Source: an uncultured Winogradskyella sp.
Lineage (GTDB): Bacteria; Bacteroidota; Bacteroidia; Flavobacteriales; Flavobacteriaceae
DNA: 64,000 nt
Direction: 5' to 3'
Assembly (NCBI RefSeq): GCF_947498345.1
Contig: NZ_CANMJY010000001.1
Span: 434,001 to 498,000, forward strand
Positions 51,704 to 60,780 of the stretch are shown here, in pieces; the first letter of the stretch is position 1; the number at the start of each line of letters is the position of its first letter. Below the pieces are notes generated by a model that saw nothing but the letters and a program-made list of their open reading frames with translations, made no database searches and was not told the origin of the DNA. The position numbers and the translations under genes are program-made.

Positions 51704-52038
51704 TTGAGTGATGTTTAATTGTTGAAAGCAAAGCTAAATAAAAGCATTGGCATTGGTGTCGTCATCTATATGACATCTTTACGTCATCTGTGTTTTAATT
51801 GGTTACAACAGAGTAATAAAAACATTGTTTTTAGCCCCACTATATTTTAGCTAACTAAAATTACATTTTTTTCTATACAACCTAGAATGTAGCTAGTACT
51901 CAAAAGGAAGGTTGAGTGCACTCTAAATTGTTTTTATGAATACTATTTGTATGCTTATTGTACATTTAACATATAATTATGTAATAGTAGCATACAAAAG
52001 GAGTCTTATAATACAAGAGCTTTAAGACAACAAATAAA
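51704..52038. other. Right border region of the array
   Basis: About 335 bases holding R20 and the upstream region of the AraC gene. No integrase, attI-like site or other gene is seen. Confidence 0.5.
51797..51871. repeat. Boundary element R20
   Basis: Left AATTGGTTACAAC closes the R19-R20 unit by the same complementarity rule. Then 51818-51871 repeats 41321-41374 with only a few differences (AAAAACATTGTTTTTAGCCC and after). Last repeat of the array. Confidence 0.85.
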
Positions 52039-52857
52039 ATGAACAGTTTGTACAAGGAATTTAAAGTTAATAATGGCTTAGAAGCCTTTATAGATTGTGT
52101 TTGGAAAGATAACCATAGTTCATACCTTGAAGCTGGTGAAAATAGCTTTTTAGTGGTTCCTGATAATACGGTAGAATTAGTGTTTACATCAAATCCTATA
52201 AAAAGACAAGCTAAGAGCGATAACAAAAGTAGTTGTACTGTTAGATCACATTTGTGCGGACTTAAAACAAAACCTCAGATCGTCACATTAGAAGGAGATG
52301 TGCTATTATCTGTAAGAATTAAACCCTATGGTTTGCATCCTTTTACAGATGTTAGTCTTAATGAAACGATTGATCAGTCTTTAAACCCTGAAGATATTTT
52401 TGGAAAAGAAATTTTGAACTTAGAGGCCTCTCTTTTTAACTGCAAAGACGAATTAATGCAAATAAAATTGATCGAAAGTTTTTTTAGTAAAAAACTGATT
52501 AAGCATAGTAATGATGAGGTTTTCGATTTTTTTATAGCAAACATATTAATGCATAAAGGCAACATTAATATTAAAGAATTATCAGAGTCTGTCAATATTT
52601 CAAAAAAAACAATAGAGAGAATATTTTTAAGAAAATTAGGTTTAACACCTAAGAAGTATTGTAGAATAGTCAGACTATTCTATGCTTTAAAAATACCAAA
52701 GCCTCAAAACAATTTTAAATTTTCTTCTATAGCCTTTGATAATGGGTTTTATGATCAGGCACATTTTATTAAAGAAATAAAGCACTACACAGGAATGACA
52801 CCAAAAGCCTATTTTAAGTTAGATAGAACCATACAAAAACATATTTTTTCACATTAA
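52039..52857 (+). CDS. AraC-family regulator
   Basis: 272 residues. N-terminal DUF6597-like domain (VPDNTVELVFTS, KPYGLHPFTDVS) and C-terminal AraC helix-turn-helix pair (NIKELSESVNISKKTIERIF; SIAFDNGFYDQAHFIKEI; GMTPKAYF, about 180-265). First gene outside the array, transcribed toward the serine hydrolase and secreted protein genes. Confidence 0.93.
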   Translation: MNSLYKEFKVNNGLEAFIDCVWKDNHSSYLEAGENSFLVVPDNTVELVFTSNPIKRQAKSDNKSSCTVRSHLCGLKTKPQIVTLEGDVLLSVRIKPYGLHPFTDVSLNETIDQSLNPEDIFGKEILNLEASLFNCKDELMQIKLIESFFSKKLIKHSNDEVFDFFIANILMHKGNINIKELSESVNISKKTIERIFLRKLGLTPKKYCRIVRLFYALKIPKPQNNFKFSSIAFDNGFYDQAHFIKEIKHYTGMTPKAYFKLDRTIQKHIFSH

Positions 52858-52948
52858 CATAGTTTAACTTTTACTGTCCCTTTTTTACTATTCTACACTT
52901 GCTTAATTTCTTAGTTTTAGATGAGGAATATTCATAAATCTAAAATAT

Positions 52949-54349
52949 TTGAAAACAAGACTATACACTTTAATTATTGTAATGTTTGTAAGTTGCTCAT
53001 CTGAAGAAGAGCGGTTAAACAAATTCTTATATGATATTTCAACTCAAACCGAATTTAATGGGTTAGTCTATGTCGAAAACAATAATCAAGTACTATATAA
53101 TGGTAATATATTAAGTTATTCAGTGTCTTCAAAACCACTTGAATATGACTCTAAAGTATATCTGGCCTCTTTAACAAAGCTTTTTACTGAAATCACAATT
53201 CTGGCATTGATTGAGGAGGGTAAGTTAACCTTAGATAATACTATCGACCAATATAGACCTAACTTTCAACCAGCTTACGGAAGCATCATAAGCATTGCGA
53301 ATTTACTTAATATGTCTACGGGTTTGCCACGCGAATTAGATAGCGAAAATCTTATGAATAGTTTAAAGTTTGATGAATACGGATTTGCCGGGCCGTTTTT
53401 AGATTCCACCCCAAACATAGAGCTCGCATTTAGACCTGGTGCAAAATTTGAATACAGCAATTTAAACTATTGGTTATTAGGAGCTATTATAGAAAAAGTG
53501 ACAGGATTAAATCTCGACCAAGCCTTTTCTAAGTATATATTTAATCCACTAGAAATGAAAAATAGTGGCTATTCTTTAAAGAACCCAAGTCTTGTTATTG
53601 GCTATAAAAAAGCCAATGATAAATGGATAGCCGATCAAACAAATTATATAGGGCGTTATGCTTCTGGTGGTGCTTATTCTTCATTGCAGGACCTTATTAA
53701 ACTTTCTGATGCTTTAAAGGCCGATCAGTTTTTAAACGAGAAAAGTTTAGACTATTTATTTGGAGAGAACCAATCTATTGAAGTGTATGGTTCTCTTCCG
53801 GGTTTTACAAATATGATTTATATCGAAAGAGAAGAAAATACAACCATTATTGTTTTAAACAATATTGGTGTCCCAGATTTGAGAAAAGTCTCAGAATTAA
53901 AACTAGGTGTATTAAAAATACTTGGTGTAGACACTCAAAAAAACACACAATCGGCAAAGCATAAAATAACACTAATAAACGTATCTAATTTAAGCGACAG
54001 TATTCCAATAGAAAAAGGCATGAAAAATTGGATAGAAGCTATATTAAATAGCGATAAGGATAAAATGAATGATGTGTTTAATGATAATGCGACTACAAAT
54101 GGTAAGATGGATATCACCGACCCTACATGGGATGAATTAATTAGATTAAAAAACGAATGGCCAAATTTTAGAGTTTATGGCTACAGATGGATTGAAAAAG
54201 AAAACCCTAAGGGAATCGAAGTATGGTTCTATTGTGATGGGGAACAGCGTATTGCACTTCAATGGATTATAGAAAATGAAGGAGGTAAAACTGTAGCACT
54301 TTTTGTGAAGCCAGATAATATGACTTGGTTAGGTCAAGAATTTCAATGA
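52949..54349 (+). CDS. Serine hydrolase lipoprotein
   Basis: 466 residues from a TTG start at 52949, required because upstream in-frame codons offer no ATG before a stop and the lipoprotein signal (LIIVMFVSCSS, Cys16) begins here. Beta-lactamase-like domain with SxxK (ASLTKLF, near 73), YSNLNYW (near 172) and a YASGGAYSS block; the last 110 residues form a separate SnoaL/NTF2-like region. Substrate unknown. Third serine hydrolase of this fold in the window. Confidence 0.87.
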   Translation: MKTRLYTLIIVMFVSCSSEEERLNKFLYDISTQTEFNGLVYVENNNQVLYNGNILSYSVSSKPLEYDSKVYLASLTKLFTEITILALIEEGKLTLDNTIDQYRPNFQPAYGSIISIANLLNMSTGLPRELDSENLMNSLKFDEYGFAGPFLDSTPNIELAFRPGAKFEYSNLNYWLLGAIIEKVTGLNLDQAFSKYIFNPLEMKNSGYSLKNPSLVIGYKKANDKWIADQTNYIGRYASGGAYSSLQDLIKLSDALKADQFLNEKSLDYLFGENQSIEVYGSLPGFTNMIYIEREENTTIIVLNNIGVPDLRKVSELKLGVLKILGVDTQKNTQSAKHKITLINVSNLSDSIPIEKGMKNWIEAILNSDKDKMNDVFNDNATTNGKMDITDPTWDELIRLKNEWPNFRVYGYRWIEKENPKGIEVWFYCDGEQRIALQWIIENEGGKTVALFVKPDNMTWLGQEFQ

Positions 54350-54391
54350 ATCAATCAAAAGATAATATGCTAACACTAATAAATTTTTTAA

Positions 54392-55306
54392 ATGAGAACC
54401 ATTAAAACCATAATCGTTTTTTTCACAATGATTATTGTTCACTTTGCTAATGCGCATCCTAATGGTAATATCATTGTAACGCAGAATGGTTGTGTACTTT
54501 GGTCCTATGTTTCTCCTGTTGGAGATATTGATCACCATGCCAGTATAATGCTTTGGGACCAGAACTCGTCTCCACGACTATTTTTAAAATCGGAGTATGA
54601 ATCAAGCGACTTCTTTTTATATACCAAAGACAATGATGTGTTTATCATTGAAACAAGATATATCAACAGTAAAGATATTTTTGAATACAGAGTTTTAAAA
54701 ACATCTACTGCTTTTGAAAAACCCAGAGTCCTTTGGCCTTGGTTTAAAGACAATTGGGATATAGGAGTCGGAGGGTTTAAAATCTTATCAGACGACCAGT
54801 TGGTTTTTGTAAGACATCCAAATATATACATACTCAATAAGGGTAAAACACCCATAATCTATTTTGATTTTCCGTCAGCAATAAATAAAATGAGGCCTGT
54901 AGCTAAAGATAAACTACTCCTTTTAGGAGAAAGTGAAGCGTGGTTAGTTAGTACAGATGGAAATGTTTTAAAGCAATGGAATAACTTAATTGAAGAAGTG
55001 CATGATGATATTCCTTTAAATAGAAATGCTATTCATGATATAGATTACTCAAATGGTAATTTATTAATTGCTTATTGGGGTAAACGTTCATTTGAAATAA
55101 TAGATTCTAACAATAATCGAAAAATCGTATTGAAGAAAGAAAAACCATGGGTACCACATTGGGTTGCTTATTTAGATGAAACACCATTACTTTTTTCATC
55201 TTTTTTGGATTTTAAAAATGGCTTTACAGCGGACATGAAAAAATCTACAATCACTCCAAATTTTTTAATGTATAGCAAGAATAAAACGATTAACATTTGG
55301 GAGTAA
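54392..55306 (+). CDS. Secreted beta-propeller-like protein
   Basis: 304 residues. Signal peptide to about residue 21 (ending FANAH). Repeated beta segments (GNIIVTQNGCVLWSY; LLGESEAWLVSTDGNVLKQW; NLLIAYWGKRSFEII) suggest a propeller. No catalytic motif identified. Follows the serine hydrolase gene by 42 bases. Confidence 0.7.
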   Translation: MRTIKTIIVFFTMIIVHFANAHPNGNIIVTQNGCVLWSYVSPVGDIDHHASIMLWDQNSSPRLFLKSEYESSDFFLYTKDNDVFIIETRYINSKDIFEYRVLKTSTAFEKPRVLWPWFKDNWDIGVGGFKILSDDQLVFVRHPNIYILNKGKTPIIYFDFPSAINKMRPVAKDKLLLLGESEAWLVSTDGNVLKQWNNLIEEVHDDIPLNRNAIHDIDYSNGNLLIAYWGKRSFEIIDSNNNRKIVLKKEKPWVPHWVAYLDETPLLFSSFLDFKNGFTADMKKSTITPNFLMYSKNKTINIWE

Positions 55307-55361
55307 TAAATCATTAATTTTTAGATTTAATACCCAGAGAATTATTTAAATTAAATGAATT

Positions 55362-55805
55362 ATGAAAACTAAATGGTACACATTACTTATTATTTTATGT
55401 TTTTTGGTTACAGGGACAACTGATGCTCAAAGTACTCAAGCTAAAGAAGAAGTCATTAATACTGTAAAGACATATTTTGAAGGTTACAAAGCAGGAAATC
55501 CAGAATTGTTAAAAGAAGTTTTTCACGAGAATTTTCACTTAAGTTGGTCAGATCCATGGAGAGACAATGCTTTTTTTCAGGTGAATAGGGAAGGTATGTT
55601 TAAATTTTTTAACGCTGATTGGTCTAAATTAGATATCAGCTCTGAAATATTGGAGACCAAAGTATATACTAATTCAGCATATTGTTTAGCGAAGGTAACT
55701 TTAAAAGGTATAGTTGTATGGACCGATCATATTAACTTGCTAAAACTAGATGATGGTAAGTGGTGGATTGTTTCTAAAACTTCTGAAGGGAAAATAATCC
55801 ATTAA
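55362..55805 (+). CDS. Secreted NTF2-like (lumazine-binding type) protein
   Basis: 147 residues with signal peptide (ending TTDAQS). NTF2-like fold: VINTVKTYFEGYKAGNPELL, FHENFHLSW, and C-terminal HINLLKLDDGKWWIVSKT. Such proteins are small ligand-binding or ester-isomerase folds; function unknown. Last of the three plus-strand secreted-protein genes. Confidence 0.85.
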   Translation: MKTKWYTLLIILCFLVTGTTDAQSTQAKEEVINTVKTYFEGYKAGNPELLKEVFHENFHLSWSDPWRDNAFFQVNREGMFKFFNADWSKLDISSEILETKVYTNSAYCLAKVTLKGIVVWTDHINLLKLDDGKWWIVSKTSEGKIIH

Positions 55806-56023
55806 GATATGTTAAAGCTATCGGGCTTTTGCATTTCAAGTTTTAGGGAGTGTGAGGTATTACTTTCTGTGCTAAAAAGTAAATATTTATTAACTACGAT
55901 TAAAAAGCTAAGTTAACTAGCTTGAATTGCTTTAATTCTTGTGTTAATGCTTAGATATTTTTTTCAACACGTTCCCGAAGAAAAAGTCTTTTAATTATTA
56001 AAAGTCTTTTTTAGTTTTATCAT

Positions 56024-56482
56024 ATGAATGACAACTTAACGAACGAATTCTTTGGAATTGGTATTCAAAATGGAAAGACTCCCGAAAATCTTGGTGTACT
56101 TTGGCGCTCTGCTCAAAATCTTGGCGCTAGTTTTATCTTTACTATAGGTAATCGTTATGCTAAGCAAGCTTGCGATACACATAATGCTGTAAAGTCGATG
56201 CCCTATTTTCATTACGATACTTTCACGGATTTTTTCAATAATTTACCAAAAGGGGCAAGATTAGTAGGTGTGGAATTGAACGAAAAAGCTGAGAATTTAG
56301 AAAGTTTTCATCATCCTCGACGTTGTGTGTATTTATTAGGTGCTGAGGATCATGGTTTATCTAAACAAGCCATAGAAAAGAGTCACTTTTTAGTGAGGTT
56401 TACATCGCAATTAAGTCTCAATGTCTCTGTTGCTGGTAGTATTGTGATGTACGATAGAGGCCTTGCTAAGCCTAGATCGTGA
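56024..56482 (+). CDS. TrmH/SpoU-family RNA 2'-O-methyltransferase
   Basis: 152 residues. SPOUT-fold methyltransferase with motif 1 (NGKTPENLGVLWRSAQNLGA), motif 2 (YLLGAEDHGLS, about 107-117) and motif 3 (LSLNVSVAGSIVMYDR, about 131-146), the knotted SAM-binding region. Short form without an N-terminal L30e-like domain. The exact RNA target cannot be told. Its 3' end overlaps the convergent CHAT gene by 72 bases. Confidence 0.92.
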   Translation: MNDNLTNEFFGIGIQNGKTPENLGVLWRSAQNLGASFIFTIGNRYAKQACDTHNAVKSMPYFHYDTFTDFFNNLPKGARLVGVELNEKAENLESFHHPRRCVYLLGAEDHGLSKQAIEKSHFLVRFTSQLSLNVSVAGSIVMYDRGLAKPRS

Positions 56483-59353
56483 TTTTGCTCTATTGCTTAT
56501 AAAGAAGTATAAAGCTAAAAGAACAATAAGAACAAGTACAGACCATATCCACCATAGATTAGTTGGTGATAAGTTGATGGGATTAGTGTCTCCTATTAAT
56601 ACTAATCCTGCCCAATATTGTGGGGAAAGTGTTCTTCCTTCTGCATTAGAAATGTAATCTAACTTTGCTTTTTGAAGCGCTTCATCCTTTGGTAAACCAC
56701 TTTTAAGATGACCATAAAAATAATCAATAATTGTTGCGCTGGATTGTTCATCTATTTTCCATAAACTTGTAAGTATACTTTCACTACCAGCATAATTAAA
56801 GGCATGCGCCAAAGAAATCATACCTTCACCAGATTGGTACGTAGGCTTACCCGTTTCACAGGCCGTTAAAATAGCCAGGTTAGAAGAAAGGTTTTGGTTA
56901 TAAATTTCGTAGCTGTATAAAGAGTTGTCATCAGTTGCGTACGTGCTGTCATTTAAATTCTTAGCGAAAATGAGGCGAGACAATTCTGGCGATACATTAT
57001 TAGACTCAGCATGTGTACCAATGTGTATAATCTTATGCTCTTTAGCATTTTGGGTGAAAATTTGTTTTGAAGCATTTTCGTTTATAAAAGAATTTCCATT
57101 AAATAATCTCGAATATTCTTTAGCAATATTTACTGTAAATGGCTGCGGGAGCAATTTTAAATACGCCTTGTCCATTGTTAAAGAATCTTCAATTTTAATT
57201 GAATAATCAGCTTTCATTTTATCATTAAACTCTGGTGCAAATGCAATAAAGTATTTTTCGTATTCTATAACTTTTTTAGAACTATCTAATAACAATAAGC
57301 TATAGTTATAGGAAATAGTATGTGAGGTAAGTAAACTATTTGCAGCTAAATCTTTAAAGCTATTTGTTTTATGTGATGTTAAGGTTTCAAAACTTAAATT
57401 AAACAACTCACCATCTGGTATTATGATAACTTTTTCTGTATTTATTTTTGCTTCAAAAGGTTTCCATAGCTGTTTGTATAATTGAAAATACACATCATTT
57501 ACTTTAGAAAAATCATATTGATTTTCGGCTAGTAGATTAATATTGTTTGTTATGTCTTTTGTATCAATCTTAAAAATGTGTTTTTCACCTTTAGAAACTA
57601 CAAAAGCATACAAATCATCATTAATAAATAAGTAACGTACTATAGTTGTTAGATTAGGAATGTTATCTTGTAATTTGTCCAGAGGCTCTTCAATAGTCTC
57701 ATAACGCATTTTATAATATTTAGGGTAGTCATTTTTTAACAGGTTTAAAAACTTACTCCAGTCTTCATTTGCTTTATTGAATGATTCAATTGATGAATCG
57801 GTTGAGTTTAATGAGGTAGACATTGCTTCTTTAAGCGCTTTTTCTTTGCTGATGATCTCTTGAGGAACATCAGAAAAGCTAACTTTTTTAAGATTAAGTC
57901 TCGCTCTAATTCTATTATATAAACTAGACTCATGCAACCCAACTAAATCTATCAGATAATTCTCGTCTTTTGTTTTATTATAGAGATCTAGGAATAGTCG
58001 TTTTCTGAAATTTATGAGGTCATTATTATCAATAAGAAGAGTTTCAAAATCAAAAGGCGTTTTAATATTGTTTCTTTTCTTTTCGAGAACTTTGAGCGCT
58101 TTTTCAGTTTGTGATAGTAGCTGTTTAATATCTTTTTTAGATCTATTATAGTTTAAAAAGTATTCAGACTTAGATTTTATATAAATCGATCTGGGCTTTC
58201 TGGTTTCATTTTGAATAGAGTCTAAAAGTGTGTTTAGTGCTCTGTTATCAAAGAAAGAAAGTGCCTCATTACTATATTTCAATGCGTTTTTATAATCTTT
58301 AAGTTGAAAGTAAACCTGAGAGAGGTTTTGGGTTTGGAAAAAGCTAAATAATTCATTTTGATAAGCATCACTATGGGTATAATCATAGCCTTCTTTAGCA
58401 AGTGCTATCGCTTTATCATTCATGTCTAACTTTGTGTAAAAATTAGACATCTCTATTATTGCATCTAAGAAGGCACCTGAATAATTACCATTAAAATTTT
58501 CTCGGTACACTGCTTCACACATTTCATATAATCGTTTTGCATTTTTTAAATCATCGACATTTTCGTAAATAGAGGCTCTTACCAAATAAGCATAACTTTT
58601 TGCAAAAGGAATCTTGTCTATATGTTCTATGCCTTTATCTACTAATTGACCAGCTTTATTATGGTTTCTGGCAATAAGATGTAAATGACCTAAAATAAGT
58701 CTGGAAATGATAAGACCGTTATCATTTTCTGGCAATATTTTTTGCTTTTGCTCATAAGAATACGTGGCTAAATTTATTGCACGTTCATTTTCACCTAAAC
58801 CTCTATAAAAGCCAGCTAAGTTATCTATACAGGCCAGTCGTTTTTTTATCGTAGAAAATTTCTTGTCTTCATCTTTACTTTGGGAAATGTATTTATGTAA
58901 ATCTGCAATCGCTTCATTTAAAGTTAAAATTGAGCTTTCTGTTTTTCCAGTATTAAATAGGTTTAAGCCAATAGTATTTTTAATATATCCTGAAATATGA
59001 TTTTTATCCAAGTCCGATTCTGATGAATATTTTAAATAATCTAAAGATTTATTAAGGTAATAAGTTGAGCTGTCGAGTTTTTGTTTTGAAAAATTAATAT
59101 TACCTAAAAGCTTGAATGATTTATATAATGCGTTGGCTTGAGTTGTATCGTTAACTGAATTAACAATGGTGTGCAATTTTTTTTCTGCAATATCAGTCTT
59201 CTTATTATTATACAAACTATCAGCAATTGCATACGCTTTTGTATAACGATTTTCAATTTGCTGTGTAGAATTCGTTTGAGCAAAAAGCGTACAGCAACAA
59301 TTGATTAGGATGAACAATGTTACGCGTTTAAAAAACCTGAAATAATTTTTCAT
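56411..59353 (-). CDS. TPR-CHAT protease-like protein
   Basis: 980 residues. Signal peptide (1-25, ending LFAQT), about ten TPR units (40-400), a coiled region, a CHAT (caspase-like) domain at about 640-905 with His near 779 (KIIHIGTHAESN) and Cys near 831 (ILTACETG), then one membrane helix (about 930-950) and a short cytoplasmic tail. The peptidase faces the periplasm by this topology. The tail is antisense to the end of the TrmH gene. Downstream of an ECF sigma factor and a TPR membrane protein in the same operon. Confidence 0.93.
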   Translation of the reverse strand: MKNYFRFFKRVTLFILINCCCTLFAQTNSTQQIENRYTKAYAIADSLYNNKKTDIAEKKLHTIVNSVNDTTQANALYKSFKLLGNINFSKQKLDSSTYYLNKSLDYLKYSSESDLDKNHISGYIKNTIGLNLFNTGKTESSILTLNEAIADLHKYISQSKDEDKKFSTIKKRLACIDNLAGFYRGLGENERAINLATYSYEQKQKILPENDNGLIISRLILGHLHLIARNHNKAGQLVDKGIEHIDKIPFAKSYAYLVRASIYENVDDLKNAKRLYEMCEAVYRENFNGNYSGAFLDAIIEMSNFYTKLDMNDKAIALAKEGYDYTHSDAYQNELFSFFQTQNLSQVYFQLKDYKNALKYSNEALSFFDNRALNTLLDSIQNETRKPRSIYIKSKSEYFLNYNRSKKDIKQLLSQTEKALKVLEKKRNNIKTPFDFETLLIDNNDLINFRKRLFLDLYNKTKDENYLIDLVGLHESSLYNRIRARLNLKKVSFSDVPQEIISKEKALKEAMSTSLNSTDSSIESFNKANEDWSKFLNLLKNDYPKYYKMRYETIEEPLDKLQDNIPNLTTIVRYLFINDDLYAFVVSKGEKHIFKIDTKDITNNINLLAENQYDFSKVNDVYFQLYKQLWKPFEAKINTEKVIIIPDGELFNLSFETLTSHKTNSFKDLAANSLLTSHTISYNYSLLLLDSSKKVIEYEKYFIAFAPEFNDKMKADYSIKIEDSLTMDKAYLKLLPQPFTVNIAKEYSRLFNGNSFINENASKQIFTQNAKEHKIIHIGTHAESNNVSPELSRLIFAKNLNDSTYATDDNSLYSYEIYNQNLSSNLAILTACETGKPTYQSGEGMISLAHAFNYAGSESILTSLWKIDEQSSATIIDYFYGHLKSGLPKDEALQKAKLDYISNAEGRTLSPQYWAGLVLIGDTNPINLSPTNLWWIWSVLVLIVLLALYFFISNRAKSRSRLSKASIVHHNTTSNRDIET

Positions 59354-59364
59354 TTCTTAAAAAA

Positions 59365-60102
59365 TTAGTCAGCTAGTTCAGATAGTAGGGCTTTGCTATT
59401 TTTGTTAGCACTTTTATTAAAGTTCTTTTTTGCAAGTTCTATATGGTCTGTTTTTAAATAGGCCAAGCCTAAATAGTAATACGCATCCATTAAAAAGGTA
59501 AAACTTTTATTAGTCGTTGATTTTTCTAAGAAAGGGATAGCCTTGGTTTCATTTTTACTGGCCATATAAGCTACACCGATAAAGTAATTTAAACTGTCAT
59601 TATTAGGTTTAGCGATTTGTAAAGTTTCCCATTTAGAAATTGCACTTTTATAGTCACCTTGCTTATAATAAACCATAGCTTCATAGAACTCATAATTATC
59701 CGAAGTACTCATCGTCGTTGGTAAGCCTGGGTCTGGAGTAAAGTATTTGGCATACAAACGCTCGTTTGGGTTGCCATTAAAAATCCAAAAACCACCTAAG
59801 CTCATCATTAAGATAGCTGCTACAGCGATGCGCTTCCAATGGAGTATTTTAACTTTAGGTTGATGGACAACCGTTTCATTTTTATGATGCGATAGATTAT
59901 TATGAAACTCATCTAACTGTTCCTTCATCACTTGAGTTTCTATACCTGTTAAAATGGTTTTTATGTTTTCAACCTTGAGTGCAAGAAGCTTTTCATTTTT
60001 GAGCCTGCCTTCAAAAGCTAACAAATCTTCATTTGACAGCTGACCATTGATGTAGGCTTCTATCATTTCAAACTCTTCTTGTGAGATGTCATTTATGTCC
60101 AT
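59365..60102 (-). CDS. Membrane TPR protein, probable anti-sigma factor
   Basis: 245 residues. Acidic helical N-terminus (EEFEMIEAYINGQLSNEDLLAFE in parts, residues 9-31) typical of flavobacterial anti-sigma-like proteins, one membrane helix (about 92-109), then periplasmic TPRs (FYEAMVYYKQGDYKSAI; SLNYFIGVAYMASKNETKAI; YYLGLAYLKTDHIELA). Five bases after the sigma gene and 11 before the CHAT gene. It lacks a zinc finger, so anti-sigma action is inferred from context. Confidence 0.8.
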   Translation of the reverse strand: MDINDISQEEFEMIEAYINGQLSNEDLLAFEGRLKNEKLLALKVENIKTILTGIETQVMKEQLDEFHNNLSHHKNETVVHQPKVKILHWKRIAVAAILMMSLGGFWIFNGNPNERLYAKYFTPDPGLPTTMSTSDNYEFYEAMVYYKQGDYKSAISKWETLQIAKPNNDSLNYFIGVAYMASKNETKAIPFLEKSTTNKSFTFLMDAYYYLGLAYLKTDHIELAKKNFNKSANKNSKALLSELAD

Positions 60103-60107
60103 TGCTA

Positions 60108-60704
60108 TTAATTATTTTTTAGGGCTATTTGTCTTAATTTCTGCATACAACGGTATTTTTTATTCCGAGTAGAAGCTGAATCTAATGCTAACTCTTCAGC
60201 AATAAGATTCATAGACTTTTTTTCAAAATAAAACTTACGCAGTAAGCTTTTACATGCATTACCTAAATTTTTAAAGGCTAACATTACATCTTCTAATCGT
60301 TTGTCTTTTAATATGTCATCATTAATACCATTGTTTTCTTCATCTTTTATTTCAAAATGGTGTAATTGGGAAACTACAATAGTTTTTTTAAAGCCTTGAG
60401 AGCGAAGCACATCCATCCATTTATTTTTGGCAATAGTATACAGATAACCGTTTATTGACGATTCGTTATTTGGTATAAACTTGTTTTGTTTAATATTCTG
60501 CCAAACGGCTAAAAACGCTTCTTGATAAATATCCTTAGCATGTTCTATAGTACCGTTATTTTTTAAAATTAATGCTTCAATTTTTGGGTAGTTAGTGTTA
60601 TAGATACTATTTAAAGTATCCGAATCATTAGCCTTAATTGCACTAATTACTTGTAATTTATAATCCGTTTGGTATGCTTCCCTCATGTTAATAGCTAGAC
60701 ACAA
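60108..60704 (-). CDS. ECF sigma factor of the CHAT operon
   Basis: 198 residues, or 192 from the second Met (MREAYQ, 60686), which is the more natural start. Region 2 (AKDIYQEAFLAVWQNIKQNK ... INGYLYTIAKNKWMDVLR) and region 4 (NACKSLLRKFYFEKKSMNLIAEELALDSASTRNKKYRCMQKLR in parts). First gene of the sigma / TPR membrane / TPR-CHAT operon. Confidence 0.9.
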   Translation of the reverse strand: MCLAINMREAYQTDYKLQVISAIKANDSDTLNSIYNTNYPKIEALILKNNGTIEHAKDIYQEAFLAVWQNIKQNKFIPNNESSINGYLYTIAKNKWMDVLRSQGFKKTIVVSQLHHFEIKDEENNGINDDILKDKRLEDVMLAFKNLGNACKSLLRKFYFEKKSMNLIAEELALDSASTRNKKYRCMQKLRQIALKNN

Positions 60705-60780
60705 GAAAGATACGATTAATTCATTTTATTACAAATGCAAGACTATTAAGTGAGTTTTTAAACGACAAATTACTTTTTTT

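Noticed and set aside
22079-51871. Canonical integron attC sites
   Set aside because: The cores do not satisfy GTTRRRY in several copies (for example GTTGCCA, GTTGTGG), no IntI-type integrase is present, and units have up to four genes with their own regulators. Reported as attC-like instead.
22079-51871. Simple REP/terminator repeats or a CRISPR array
   Set aside because: Spacers are whole genes of varied length, and the unit-specific complementary ends are not explained by REP or terminator function; there are no short regularly spaced repeats.
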